A stretch of 48,658 bases of DNA from Chloroflexota bacterium. GTDB lineage: Bacteria > Chloroflexota > Anaerolineae > Aggregatilineales > Ch27. Location of the stretch: NCBI GenBank assembly GCA_019873685.1, contig JAIOAT010000022.1, positions 1 through 48,658 on the forward strand, given 5' to 3'. The first letter of the stretch is position 1, and each line of letters begins with the position of its first letter. The notes under the pieces are model-generated. The model was not told the origin of the DNA. It was given only the letters and a program-made list of their open reading frames with translations, and did no database searches. Of this stretch, positions 41,597 to 48,658 are shown in pieces. The position numbers and the translations under genes were made by a program.

Positions 41597-42910
41597 ATGA
41601 CCGCTGAATCCTCCCCGCTGGCCGCCGCCATCGAAGCGCGTATCCGCGCCAACCGCCTGATCGAGGTCCCCGCCGCCTGGGCGGATGAACTGGTCTTCCC
41701 CCACTACGGCGGCCTGTCGATCCTCAACCTGATCCATACCGTCGCCGGGATGCTTGGCGCGCCCCTGCCGCACAGCCGCCTGCTGGACGACGCCGTCTGG
41801 GGGGAGCGCGTCCCGGAGGGCATCGACCGCGTGGTCGTGATCATCGTTGACGGCCTGGCTTACCGCTGGTTGACCCGCTACATGGCTGCTGACCCGATCC
41901 TGGCCGCCAGCGTGGAGGCGCTCAGCGGCGGGCGCGGCCCCCTCCCGCTGACCTCCGTCGTCCCCAGCACGACGGCTACCGCCCTGACCACGTTCTGGAC
42001 GGGCGTCAGCGCAGCGGCGCACGGCCTGACCGGCTTCACCGTCTACCTGCGCTCGCTGGACATGCTGACCATCCCGCTGTTTTTCAGGCCATGCATGGGT
42101 ACGCTGCCCCGGGACAGCCTGGTGCGCGACTTCGGGGTCAACCCGATGACGTTCCTGCCGGTGCAGGGCTTCGCGGAGCATCTGGCGGCGCACGGCGTGC
42201 CGACCTACGCCCTGGTGCGCGGGGAATACATCGGCAGCGCCCTGACAGCCATGCTCCAGCGCGGCGTCCCGGAAGAACGCTGCTACACCCACACTGCCCA
42301 TTTCGACGAATGGCCGCGCCTGCGCCGCCTGCTGGCGGATACACGCGGGAAGCGCTGCTACGTCAATGTCTACCTGCCCGGCGTAGACACCGTCAGCCAC
42401 GCCTACGGGGCGGATTCGCTGGAAGCCGCCTATACGATCCGGCGGGAACTGGCCGAACTGGCCGAAGTCCTGGCCGATGACCGCCTGCACGACGACCGCA
42501 CGCTGGCCATCCTCACCGCTGACCACGGCCAATGCAACGCGCCGGACTGGATCGATATCTACCAGTCGCCGCCGGGCGCGCCGCTGGCCGATTCGCTGCG
42601 CGGCAGGCTGAGCGGGGAGGCGCGCCTGGCCTACGCCTTTGTGCGCGACGGCCAACGGGGAGCAGTCATCGACGCCCTGGAGACGCATTTCCGCGAGCGG
42701 GTGACCTGGCTGGATTCGGCGGCGGCGCTGCGGGCCGGGCTGCTTGGCCCGGAACCGCCTTACGTGGAGACCGCGCACCGCATCGGCGACCTGATCCTGA
42801 TCCCGCGTCTGGGGACGCGACTGGAACCTCCGCCGAAGAACCTGCTGAGCGTCCACGGCGGCCTTTCCGACCAGGAGATGCTCGTCCCCTTCCTCTGGCG
42901 GCGGCTATGA
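41597..42910 (+). CDS. Alkaline-phosphatase-superfamily phosphodiesterase (NPP-like)
   Basis: A 437-residue two-metal hydrolase. The predicted metal ligands are Asp85 in VIIVDGL, Thr125 or Thr126 (nucleophile) in VVPSTTATALTTFWTG, Asp264 and His268 in PGVDTVSHAYG, Asp309-His310 in TADHGQ, and His420 in HGGLSDQEM. The set matches type I phosphodiesterase/nucleotide pyrophosphatase proteins. There is no signal peptide, so it should act in the cytoplasm. Nucleotide, phosphonate or phosphodiester substrates are possible. It ends the three-gene run, and a hairpin follows. Confidence 0.88.
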   Translation: MTAESSPLAAAIEARIRANRLIEVPAAWADELVFPHYGGLSILNLIHTVAGMLGAPLPHSRLLDDAVWGERVPEGIDRVVVIIVDGLAYRWLTRYMAADPILAASVEALSGGRGPLPLTSVVPSTTATALTTFWTGVSAAAHGLTGFTVYLRSLDMLTIPLFFRPCMGTLPRDSLVRDFGVNPMTFLPVQGFAEHLAAHGVPTYALVRGEYIGSALTAMLQRGVPEERCYTHTAHFDEWPRLRRLLADTRGKRCYVNVYLPGVDTVSHAYGADSLEAAYTIRRELAELAEVLADDRLHDDRTLAILTADHGQCNAPDWIDIYQSPPGAPLADSLRGRLSGEARLAYAFVRDGQRGAVIDALETHFRERVTWLDSAAALRAGLLGPEPPYVETAHRIGDLILIPRLGTRLEPPPKNLLSVHGGLSDQEMLVPFLWRRL

Positions 42911-42939
42911 GGGGATGACCGGGCCAGCCGCCAAACAGA

Positions 42940-42969
42940 AGCAGCCAGGCCGCTAAGCGCCTGGCTGCT
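42940..42969. terminator. Hairpin terminator shared with tRNA-Leu
   Basis: AGCAGCCAGGC (42940-42950) pairs perfectly with GCCTGGCTGCT (42959-42969) around an 8-base loop. It lies between the phosphodiesterase stop and the 3' end of the convergent tRNA. The minus strand continues TTCTGTTT. Confidence 0.65.
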
Positions 42970-42972
42970 GTG

Positions 42973-43057
42973 TGCCGGAGGTGGGACTCGAACCCACAAG
43001 CCTGGTAAGGGCGATCGATTTTGAGTCGATTGTGTTTGCCTGTTTCACCACTCCGGC
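42973..43057 (-). tRNA. tRNA-Leu (anticodon CAA)
   Basis: On the minus strand, an 85-base class II tRNA has acceptor arms GCCGGAG/CTCCGGC with discriminator A. The anticodon stem ATCGA/TCGAT holds loop CTCAAAA (anticodon CAA, reads UUG). A long variable arm and the T loop TTCGAGT complete it. CCA is not encoded. An extended -10 lies at 43099-43107. Confidence 0.95.
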
Positions 43058-43098
43058 CTGCCCCGCGCCGCAGCATAACCGCAGCGCGTGACGCCGTT

Positions 43099-43107
43099 AT
43101 GATAGCA
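43099..43107 (-). promoter_or_regulatory. Extended -10 promoter of tRNA-Leu
   Basis: On the minus strand TGCTATCAT lies 42 bases before the tRNA 5' end, with the TGn extension and five of six -10 matches. Confidence 0.5.
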
Positions 43108-43188
43108 TAAAACCCGCCCGGCGACCAGATTCGTTTCACCGGAGCACACGGCGGCGCTGACTCCTTGCAGTAAGATAATCGCTATGAT

Positions 43189-43215
43189 TTGCCTGACTGA
43201 AAAGCCGCGTATAAT
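43189..43215 (+). promoter_or_regulatory. Candidate promoter of subtilase gene
   Basis: TTGCCT (43189-43194) and a perfect TATAAT (43210-43215) are separated by 15 bases, shorter than the ideal 17, so the promoter may be weak or activated. Confidence 0.4.
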
Positions 43216-43405
43216 AGAGGCACACGCGCTCACCGCTACTCTTTTTGCCCTCATAGCAGCGCTCATAGCGCGTGACAGTGCCTCATGGTATACGGCTCAG
43301 CGGCGCGATCGGCAAGGCAGGGATATCTCAGCGACTGGCGATGCGCCGGCAGAGCCGGGCCTCTGTTTCTTTGTTCGGGCTTTTGTTGCCCAGGGAGTAT
43401 TCATC

Positions 43406-44779
43406 ATGAAACGTATAATGACATTTGCTGTAGTGCTGGCGGTGCTATTCGCCGCCCTGCCGTTGACGACGGTCTCCGCCGGGCGGACGATCGGCGTCAA
43501 CGTGCTGTTCAATACCGAAGTGACCGCCAATTTGCTGGCTGACCTGGGCCGCTACGGGCGCGTCCGTGACGTGGTCTATGAGATCCGGGCCGTGACCCTG
43601 CAGGCCAAGGAAGAGAACCTGCCGGCCATCCGCGCGCTGCCCTACGTGGCCGCCGCCAACCCCGACGCCGAACGCAAGGGCGCCCCGGTAGATACAGTGC
43701 TGGTGGACAACTTCGCCAATGGCCTCAGCACGTGGGACCTGGACGCGATCAATGTGACCGACTTCGGTTTCAACAACCGCCAGGTCGCCTATGATGGCAC
43801 GGGCGTCTATGTGGCCGTGCTGGATACCGGCCTGCTCGACTCGTGGCGGCAGTACTTCCCGCAGGAGCGCATCGCCACCCAGTACGCGATCTCCTTCGGC
43901 GGCGGCGGTGGGGAGATGGGCTTCGTTTCCAGCCAGCCCAACAAGTGGGAACACGACCAGAACAGCCACGGCACGCACGTGACCAGCACGATCCTCGGCT
44001 ACAGTCTGCGCGGCACGCCGGTCAACGGCGTCGCGCCGATGGCGACGATCATCCCGGTCAAGGTGCTCAACCAGAACGGCTCCGGCTGGTCGTCGGTGGT
44101 GGCCCGCGGCATCACCTATGTAGCCGATCTGAAGAAGGATGGCGCGCTCGGTGATGCGCCAGTGGTGATCAACATGAGCCTGGGCGGCCCGGAGCTGGAC
44201 GCGATGGAGAAGGCCGCCATCGACTACGCGGTCAGCCAGGGCGTGATCATCGTCGCCTCAGCGGGCAACGAAGGTACGGCGGGCATGGGCTACCCCGGCG
44301 CGTACGAACCGGTCATCTCGGTCGCGGCCTCCGGCTGGATCGGGGAGTGGTACCCTGCGGGAAATCGCAACTGGTGGTGGAACGTCGATGATCCGGAGCC
44401 TAACAATGTGAATCTGTACTACATCACCGACTTCTCCAGCCGCCAGCTGCCCGGCCAGGACCTGGACGTGGCCGCGCCCGGCTCGTGGGTGGTGGGGCCG
44501 TACCAGGTCAACAGCGGCCAGCTTTCCTACTACTTCCTGGGCGGCACGTCGATGGCCTCCCCGCATGTGGCGGGCATCGTCGCTCTGATGGCCCAGAAGT
44601 ATCCGGCCCTGACCCCGGCACAGGCGGAAACTATTCTCACGGGCAGCGCGATCCTGCTCCCCCCTGGCTGCCGCACCGTCAACACGCCGTACGGGTACGC
44701 TCAACAGTTCTGCTGGGGCGCGGATGCGACCGGCGCGGGTCTGGCCACCGCTGACGCGGCCCTGGCGGCCACCCCGTAA
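43406..44779 (+). CDS. Secreted subtilisin-like serine protease (S8)
   Basis: A 457-residue secreted protease. A signal peptide (about 1-25) precedes a short I9-like prodomain (about 30-95). The catalytic set is complete: Asp140 in VAVLDTG, His188 in NSHGTHVTS, oxyanion Asn288 in SAGNEG, and nucleophile Ser382 in GGTSMASPHVAG. A Trp-rich insert (NRNWWWNVDDPEPNN, about 320-334) is unusual. The start is ATG 43406 with CAGGGAG 11 bases upstream. A longer in-frame extension to 43184 crosses the promoter and lacks a ribosome site. An intrinsic terminator follows. Confidence 0.92.
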   Translation: MKRIMTFAVVLAVLFAALPLTTVSAGRTIGVNVLFNTEVTANLLADLGRYGRVRDVVYEIRAVTLQAKEENLPAIRALPYVAAANPDAERKGAPVDTVLVDNFANGLSTWDLDAINVTDFGFNNRQVAYDGTGVYVAVLDTGLLDSWRQYFPQERIATQYAISFGGGGGEMGFVSSQPNKWEHDQNSHGTHVTSTILGYSLRGTPVNGVAPMATIIPVKVLNQNGSGWSSVVARGITYVADLKKDGALGDAPVVINMSLGGPELDAMEKAAIDYAVSQGVIIVASAGNEGTAGMGYPGAYEPVISVAASGWIGEWYPAGNRNWWWNVDDPEPNNVNLYYITDFSSRQLPGQDLDVAAPGSWVVGPYQVNSGQLSYYFLGGTSMASPHVAGIVALMAQKYPALTPAQAETILTGSAILLPPGCRTVNTPYGYAQQFCWGADATGAGLATADAALAATP

Positions 44780-44801
44780 CCGTCTCATGCCGTTAGGATG
44801 C

Positions 44802-44837
44802 ACCGGCGGGTCAGCGATGGCCCGCCGGTTGCTTTTT
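44802..44837 (+). terminator. Intrinsic terminator after subtilase
   Basis: ACCGGCGGG (44802-44810) pairs perfectly with CCCGCCGGT (44821-44829), followed by TGCTTTTT. Confidence 0.85.
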
Positions 44838-44984
44838 CCGGGCTGCTGCAAAAGCAGAGGCAGGAGAAGAAGGCCGGGGGCCGGGCAAGCGGCGCAGGCT
44901 CTGGCCGGGCCTCCCGGCGCACTCCTGTGCGAAGCGCGATTCTGCGCTACACTGGGGCGGCGGTTGGATGGGAAGGAAAGCGCT

Positions 44985-45836
44985 GTGTCCGCGTCAGTTC
45001 CTCCGGCAGTGGAATTTGAGGGCGTGTCCTTCGCCTATCCGGATGGCCCGCCTGTCCTGCGGGAGATCAGTCTGTCCATCCCGGCGGGCGAGTCAGTAGC
45101 GATCATCGGCGTCAACGGCAGCGGCAAGACCACTCTCCTGCGCCACCTGATCGGCCTGTTGCACCCCCAGCAGGGTTGTGTGCGGATCAACGGCCTGGAT
45201 ACACGGGAAGTCAGCGTGGCCATGCTGGCCCGGCATGTCGGCTTTGCCTTTCAGAAGCCGGAGCACCAGCTGTTCAGTCCGACCGTACGCGACGAGATCG
45301 CCTTTGGGCCGCGCAACCAAGGCCTGCGCGGGGCGGCGCTGGAGGCGCGCGTCGCTGAGACGCTGGCCCAGTTTGGCCTGGCTCACCTGGCCGATTACCC
45401 CCCGGCGGTGATGAGTTTCAGCCAGCGGCGGCTGATCGCGCTGGCCAGCATCGCCGCGCTGCGCACGCCGATCCTGGCCCTGGACGAGCCGCTGGTTGGG
45501 CTGGATGGGCTGTGGCGGCGGCGGGTGATCGCCTGGCTGCAGGCTCACCTGGCGGCGGGCGGCACGTCTTTGCTGGTGACTCACCAGCTTCGTCTGGCGG
45601 GCAAGGCGCGCCGCGTGCTGGTTATGCACCGGGGACGGTTGATCGCCGATGGCCCACCGGGGGAGATCTTCGCTCATCCGGAACTGCTGGCTGCCGCCGG
45701 TCTGACAGCGCATTTCAGCGTTGCGCTCGGCCATGCGCTGGGCCTGCCGCGTCCCGCCCTGCGTATCCGTGACCTGCTGGAGGCGCTGGTCGCGCCGCCG
45801 GAAGAGGAGCCGGGATTCCCGGCGGGTGACGCATGA
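44985..45836 (+). CDS. ECF-type ABC transporter ATPase with divergent signature
   Basis: A 283-residue ATPase of the energy-coupling-factor (CbiO/EcfA) type. Walker A is GVNGSGKT (42-49), the Q-loop FAFQKPEHQLFSPTVRDEIAFGP is the classical ECF form, Walker B is PILALDEP, and the switch His sits in LLVTHQ. The signature is odd: where LSGGQ is expected it reads MSFSQRR, so both glycines are lost. Catalysis may be weakened, or this may be one half of a hetero-pair. The start is GTG 44985 with GGAAGGA ahead. Its TGA overlaps the T-component ATG (ATGA). No S component or second ATPase is adjacent. Confidence 0.85.
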   Translation: MSASVPPAVEFEGVSFAYPDGPPVLREISLSIPAGESVAIIGVNGSGKTTLLRHLIGLLHPQQGCVRINGLDTREVSVAMLARHVGFAFQKPEHQLFSPTVRDEIAFGPRNQGLRGAALEARVAETLAQFGLAHLADYPPAVMSFSQRRLIALASIAALRTPILALDEPLVGLDGLWRRRVIAWLQAHLAAGGTSLLVTHQLRLAGKARRVLVMHRGRLIADGPPGEIFAHPELLAAAGLTAHFSVALGHALGLPRPALRIRDLLEALVAPPEEEPGFPAGDA

Positions 45837-46606
45837 GCCTCTCGGTGGATCTGTACGTCCCGACGGCATCCTGGCTGCACGCGCTGGATCCGCGCGTCAA
45901 GCTGCTGGGCGTGCTGGTTGGCTCGGCGGCGGCCTTTTTGCTGGAAGGGCCGCTGGCGCTGCTCGCCTACCTGGGCGCGCTGATCGCCATCCTGCGGCTG
46001 GGGCGCGTCCCGGCGGGGCGCATCCGCTGGGTGCTGCGCGGCCTGCTGCCCCTGACGGTGCTGATCCTGCTGATCCAGCCCTGGTTTGTGGTCGCCGGGC
46101 GCGAACTGTTGGCGCTTGGCCCCGTCCGCCTGACGACAGGCGGGATCGCCACGGGGCTGATGATCGCCATCCGGGCCAACGTGCTGGCGCTGCTGGCCCT
46201 GCTGCCGCTGTTCACCACCCGCCATGACGATCTGGTGCGCGGGCTGGTGCAGCTGGGATTGCCCTATACTACCGGCCTGACGGTGACGCTGGCCCTGCGT
46301 TACATCCCCATCGCCGCCGGGCTGTATACCACAATCCGGCAGGCCCAGGAAGCGCGCGGTCTGGACCTGAGCCGGGGCGGGTTGCTGACGCGGGCGCGCA
46401 GCTTCGTGCCCATCCTGACTGCGCTGGTGATCGCCTCTGTGCGGTTGAGCGATCAGCTGGCCATGGCGATGGCCGTGCGCGCCCTCAACTACGGCCCGCG
46501 CACCGAACGGCGCACGCTGGTCATGACCGGACGCGACTGGCTGGCGGCAGCGATCCTGGCGGCAGGGGCGCTGGCGCTGATTGTGCTGCGCGCGGCGTGG
46601 GGATGA
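45833..46606 (+). CDS. ECF transporter transmembrane (T) component
   Basis: A 257-residue membrane protein of the CbiQ/EcfT family, which couples substrate-capturing S components to the ATPase. About five hydrophobic helices are seen. The motif LDPRVKLLGVL (17-27) near the N-terminus is typical. The cytoplasmic coupling helix AQEARGLDLSRGG contains the Ala-Arg-Gly signature, and a second one, MAVRALNYGPR, follows. Translation is coupled to the ATPase gene by ATGA. Without an adjacent S component the substrate cannot be deduced. It may be a group II module serving several S proteins encoded elsewhere. Confidence 0.88.
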   Translation: MSLSVDLYVPTASWLHALDPRVKLLGVLVGSAAAFLLEGPLALLAYLGALIAILRLGRVPAGRIRWVLRGLLPLTVLILLIQPWFVVAGRELLALGPVRLTTGGIATGLMIAIRANVLALLALLPLFTTRHDDLVRGLVQLGLPYTTGLTVTLALRYIPIAAGLYTTIRQAQEARGLDLSRGGLLTRARSFVPILTALVIASVRLSDQLAMAMAVRALNYGPRTERRTLVMTGRDWLAAAILAAGALALIVLRAAWG

Positions 46607-46694
46607 ATTCGATTTTGGGTTGTGAAGGCGGTAACATTACGCGCCAGCTTGCATCTAAAAACTGTGCTTCTTGTGTTTTCAGGGAGAATGCTGC

Positions 46695-47846
46695 ATGACT
46701 GCCACACCGATCTTCTCAAAGGGCCTGGAAGGCATTATTGTTGCGGAAAGCCGGTTGAGCAAGGTGGACGGCCAGGCGGGGCGCCTGACCTACTGCGGCT
46801 ACGACATTGCCGATCTGGCGGCGCACGCCTCGTTTGAAGAAGTGGCGCATTTGCTGTGGAACCTGCGCCTGCCTAATGCCGCTGAACTGGCTGAGTTGAA
46901 GAAGAACCTGAACGCGCGTATGGCCCTGCCGCCGGACCTGCTGGCGCAGATGAAACTGTACCCGCGCACAGCCCATCCGATGGCCGTGCTACGCACCGCC
47001 GTGAGCGCCAGCGGCCTCTATGACCCGCTGGCGGAAGACAACAGCCCGGAGGCCAACCGGCAGAAGGCCCTGACCATCACCGCCCGCATCCCGACCATCC
47101 TGGCGGCGTGGATGCGCATCCGCGCCGGGCAGGAGCCGCTGGCGCCGCTGACGGGCGATGTCAAGCTGGCCGAGAACTTCCTCTACATGGCCACCGGCCA
47201 GACCCCCGACCCGACCGCGGTTGAGGCGGTTGACCGCTACATGATCCTGCTGGCCGACCACGAAATGAATGCCAGCACGTTCACCTCGCGTGCCGTCACC
47301 AGCACCAACAGCGATATGTACTCGGCGGTCACGGCGGCTATCGGCTCGCTCAAAGGCCCTCTGCATGGCGGCGCGATCGAGGCAGCTATGAAGATGTTCC
47401 TGGAAATTCAGGACTCCGGCCTGACCCTCCAGGAGTGGTTCCAGCAGGTACGCGCTGGCAGCCGCCGGATCATGGGCATCGGTCACCGCATCTACAAGAC
47501 GGAAGACCCGCGCGCCCGCATCCTGCGCGATTACGCCCGCACGCTGGCGGAAAAGACCGGCCACGGTCACATCTACCAGATCGCCTACGACCTGGAGCAG
47601 ATCGCCCGCTCCGATCCGTACTTCGTCGAGCGCAACCTGTACCCCAATGTGGACTACTACAGCGGGCTGGCGCTCTATGTGGTGGGCATCCCGGTGGACA
47701 TGCTGACGACCATGTTCGCCATGAGCCGCGTGGTTGGCTGGACGGCGCATATCATGGAGCAGGCCGCCGATAACCGCCTGATGCGCCCCAAGGCGCAGTA
47801 TGTGGGCGAGATGGGCCTAACTTACACGCCGATCGAGCAGCGTTAG
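46695..47846 (+). CDS. gltA: Citrate synthase
   Basis: A 383-residue citrate synthase joining acetyl-CoA and oxaloacetate at the entry to the TCA cycle. Length fits the short, dimeric Gram-positive/archaeal type (about 370-390) rather than the 430-residue hexameric type. The catalytic triad is visible as His224 in LHGGA, His264 in GHRIYK and Asp320 in NVDYYSG. His189 sits in ADHEMNAST. 2-Methylcitrate synthase is a near relative and cannot be fully excluded. The start is ATG 46695 with AGGGAG eight bases ahead. An intrinsic terminator follows. Confidence 0.93.
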   Translation: MTATPIFSKGLEGIIVAESRLSKVDGQAGRLTYCGYDIADLAAHASFEEVAHLLWNLRLPNAAELAELKKNLNARMALPPDLLAQMKLYPRTAHPMAVLRTAVSASGLYDPLAEDNSPEANRQKALTITARIPTILAAWMRIRAGQEPLAPLTGDVKLAENFLYMATGQTPDPTAVEAVDRYMILLADHEMNASTFTSRAVTSTNSDMYSAVTAAIGSLKGPLHGGAIEAAMKMFLEIQDSGLTLQEWFQQVRAGSRRIMGIGHRIYKTEDPRARILRDYARTLAEKTGHGHIYQIAYDLEQIARSDPYFVERNLYPNVDYYSGLALYVVGIPVDMLTTMFAMSRVVGWTAHIMEQAADNRLMRPKAQYVGEMGLTYTPIEQR

Positions 47847-47865
47847 CGCATTGTGGCAACGGCAG

Positions 47866-47893
47866 GGGCGCTCCACACGGGGCGCCCTTTTTT
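47866..47893 (+). terminator. Intrinsic terminator after citrate synthase
   Basis: GGGCGC (47866-47871) pairs with GCGCCC (47882-47887) around a 10-base loop, followed by six T. Confidence 0.8.
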
Positions 47894-47926
47894 GCTTCTG
47901 ACCCAGGGAATAGGTGGGAGATAAAT

Positions 47927-48045
47927 AGCAGGAGGTAGAACAGGAGGCCAGGAGACCAGGATGCAGGTGGCCGGGGTAAGAGTGGCAGGAGGCAAGGGTC
48001 AAGAGGCTGGAGACAAGGAATAGATGGCAGGAGATAAGCGACAGG
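47927..48045. repeat. GA-rich dispersed repeat, copy 3
   Basis: A purine-rich tract of loosely repeated GGCAGGAG/ACAGGAGG units about 16-20 bases apart. It includes the 17-mer CAGGAGGCCAGGAGACC (47941-47957) shared with 57-73. It lies between the citrate synthase terminator and the transposase gene, and the rest of that stretch (47847-48241) has no gene. Confidence 0.6.
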
Positions 48046-48241
48046 AGGTCGCGTTTCCTTGCTTTCCCCTTCCTGCTCCCCATTGCCCATGTTCTGTTCC
48101 CGTCTTCCCCCGTGTAACGCAGCCTGATCGCCGGGAGCCTCCGTGTCTTCAGGCAGGTCACCGGCGCAGTATTCTCAATAGAAATGCGACTCCGTGATAG
48201 AGTTGTAAGGACGAGCAAACAACCTGATCACAGGAGCCGCA

Positions 48242-48658
48242 ATGGATACAATAACACAGATTCACGTTGCGTGGGAGTTGTACAAAGCAGGGCATAGGGT
48301 GGCGGAGATTGCGGCCCAGTTGGGGCGCCACCGGGCGACGATCTACCGCTGGCTGAAGGGGATACGGCAACGGGGGATACGGGGTTATGTGGCCTACTAC
48401 AAGCAAGCGAAGAAGGGGCGGCGGGTGCGCAAGACCCATGGCTATGTGGTGCAACGGGTGCTGAGTGTGCGGCGGGAGTATCGGGGGTGCTGCGGGGAGA
48501 AGATTGTCTATCTGCTGGCACAGGAAGGGTTGCAGGTGAGCCGGAGTACGGTGTATCGCATTCTCAAGCGGCACCTGGCATTGCGCAAACACCATCGCCA
48601 ACCAAAGGGAGAGCCGGTGCAGCGGGCCAGCGGGCCGCGCCAGGTGGTGCAGGTCGAT
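48242..48658 (+). mobile_element. Transposase, 5' part (IS481/IS3-like), cut by window edge
   Basis: From ATG 48242 an open frame of 139 codons runs off the window. AGGAG lies five bases ahead. The N-terminus has two helix-turn-helix units: VAEIAAQLGRHRATIYRWLKG, as in IS481/Mu-type transposases, and KIVYLLAQEGLQVSRSTVYRI (in part). The last visible residues RQVVQVD match the first catalytic aspartate region of an rve/DDE integrase core. The family label is a best guess, since most of the catalytic domain is missing. The left end of the element is probably between 48050 and 48241, but I could not define its inverted repeat. Confidence 0.75.

Larger units (their letters stand above)
43058..43405. 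other. Divergent promoter region, tRNA-Leu / subtilase
   Basis: No gene is supported in these 348 bases. They hold the tRNA-Leu extended -10 (43099-43107), a candidate subtilase promoter (43189-43215) and a short direct repeat CTCATAGC at about 43251 and 43262. The subtilase leader would be about 185 bases. Confidence 0.5.

Noticed and set aside
41405-42856. Long open frame antisense to the phosphodiesterase gene
   Set aside because: It overlaps a gene with a complete metal-ligand set. Its translation is Arg/Gln-rich without motifs.
43184-43405. N-terminal extension of the subtilase
   Set aside because: It would start upstream of the TATAAT element and bury the signal peptide. ATG 43406 has a ribosome site and a proper signal sequence.
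47927-48045. CRISPR array
   Set aside because: The units are degenerate, unevenly spaced and purine-rich, with no constant repeat or unique spacers and no cas genes.
48158-48601. Open frame on the minus strand at the right edge
   Set aside because: The plus strand encodes a recognisable transposase start with a ribosome site. The minus frame is its shadow.

Overview
The window looks like chromosomal DNA of an uncultured or little-studied Chloroflexota bacterium, most likely Anaerolineae-like. This is inferred from four things: high GC content; lipoproteins with long Thr-Pro linkers; exported PA14/SH3 and thrombospondin-type-3 proteins; and a gene mix of formimidoyltransferase-cyclodeaminase, F420-type luciferase-like oxidoreductase, dipeptide ABC transporter and site-2-protease-like M50 protein. 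The sequence alone does not prove the taxon. I see no phage, CRISPR array or conjugative element. The only mobile element is the start of a transposase gene at the right edge.

Layout. 1-2.5 kb: a repeat-rich stretch, ferritin, and a three-gene minus-strand operon of unknown function that includes a 50-residue membrane protein. 2.5-9.3 kb: formimidoyltransferase-cyclodeaminase, an M23 lipoprotein, a cysteine-less thioredoxin-fold protein, a 20-residue-repeat protein, a metallophosphoesterase, a histidine phosphatase and an M20 carbamoylase. 9.4-15.2 kb (minus strand): two coupled CorC/HlyC-type membrane proteins, GlmU, a CBS-ACT protein and a PNPOx-fold protein. 15.4-20.8 kb: a double GNAT, a Flp-pilin/TSP3 fusion, a patatin, and a lipoprotein coupled to a MerR-like regulator. 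21-24 kb: phosphate transporter PiT, its DUF47 partner, a HEPN-CBS protein and tRNA-Arg(CCT). 24.3-29.3 kb: a dipeptide/oligopeptide ABC transporter (two ATPases, a small lipoprotein, two permeases) without a substrate-binding protein. 29.3-36.7 kb: HolA, an M50 protease, a peroxiredoxin with an in-frame UGA exactly at its catalytic cysteine, an HD protein, a TyrA-like dehydrogenase, a DUF998-like membrane protein, a winged-helix protein and an F420-type oxidoreductase. 36.8-42.9 kb: a PA14/SH3 exported protein, a slipin interrupted by TAG, a dolichol-phosphate-mannose-synthase-like glycosyltransferase, DinB, a nucleotidyltransferase-like protein and an alkaline-phosphatase-superfamily hydrolase. 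43-48.6 kb: tRNA-Leu(CAA), a secreted subtilase, ECF-type ABC ATPase and T component, citrate synthase, a GA-rich repeat tract and the partial transposase.

The strongest unusual signal is the peroxiredoxin at 31288-32016. UGA replaces the peroxidatic Cys codon in the family motif, the frame is open on both sides, and a compact hairpin with a G in its loop begins a few bases downstream, as a bacterial SECIS would. This predicts a selenoprotein. Other notable signals are paired 11-bp-period repeats resembling Pho boxes in front of both phosphate genes, a recurrent extended -10 promoter (TGnTATAAT-like) in front of at least nine genes, a pilin-like N-terminus fused to calcium-binding repeats, a divergent signature motif in the ECF ATPase, and a dispersed GA-rich repeat shared by both ends of the window.
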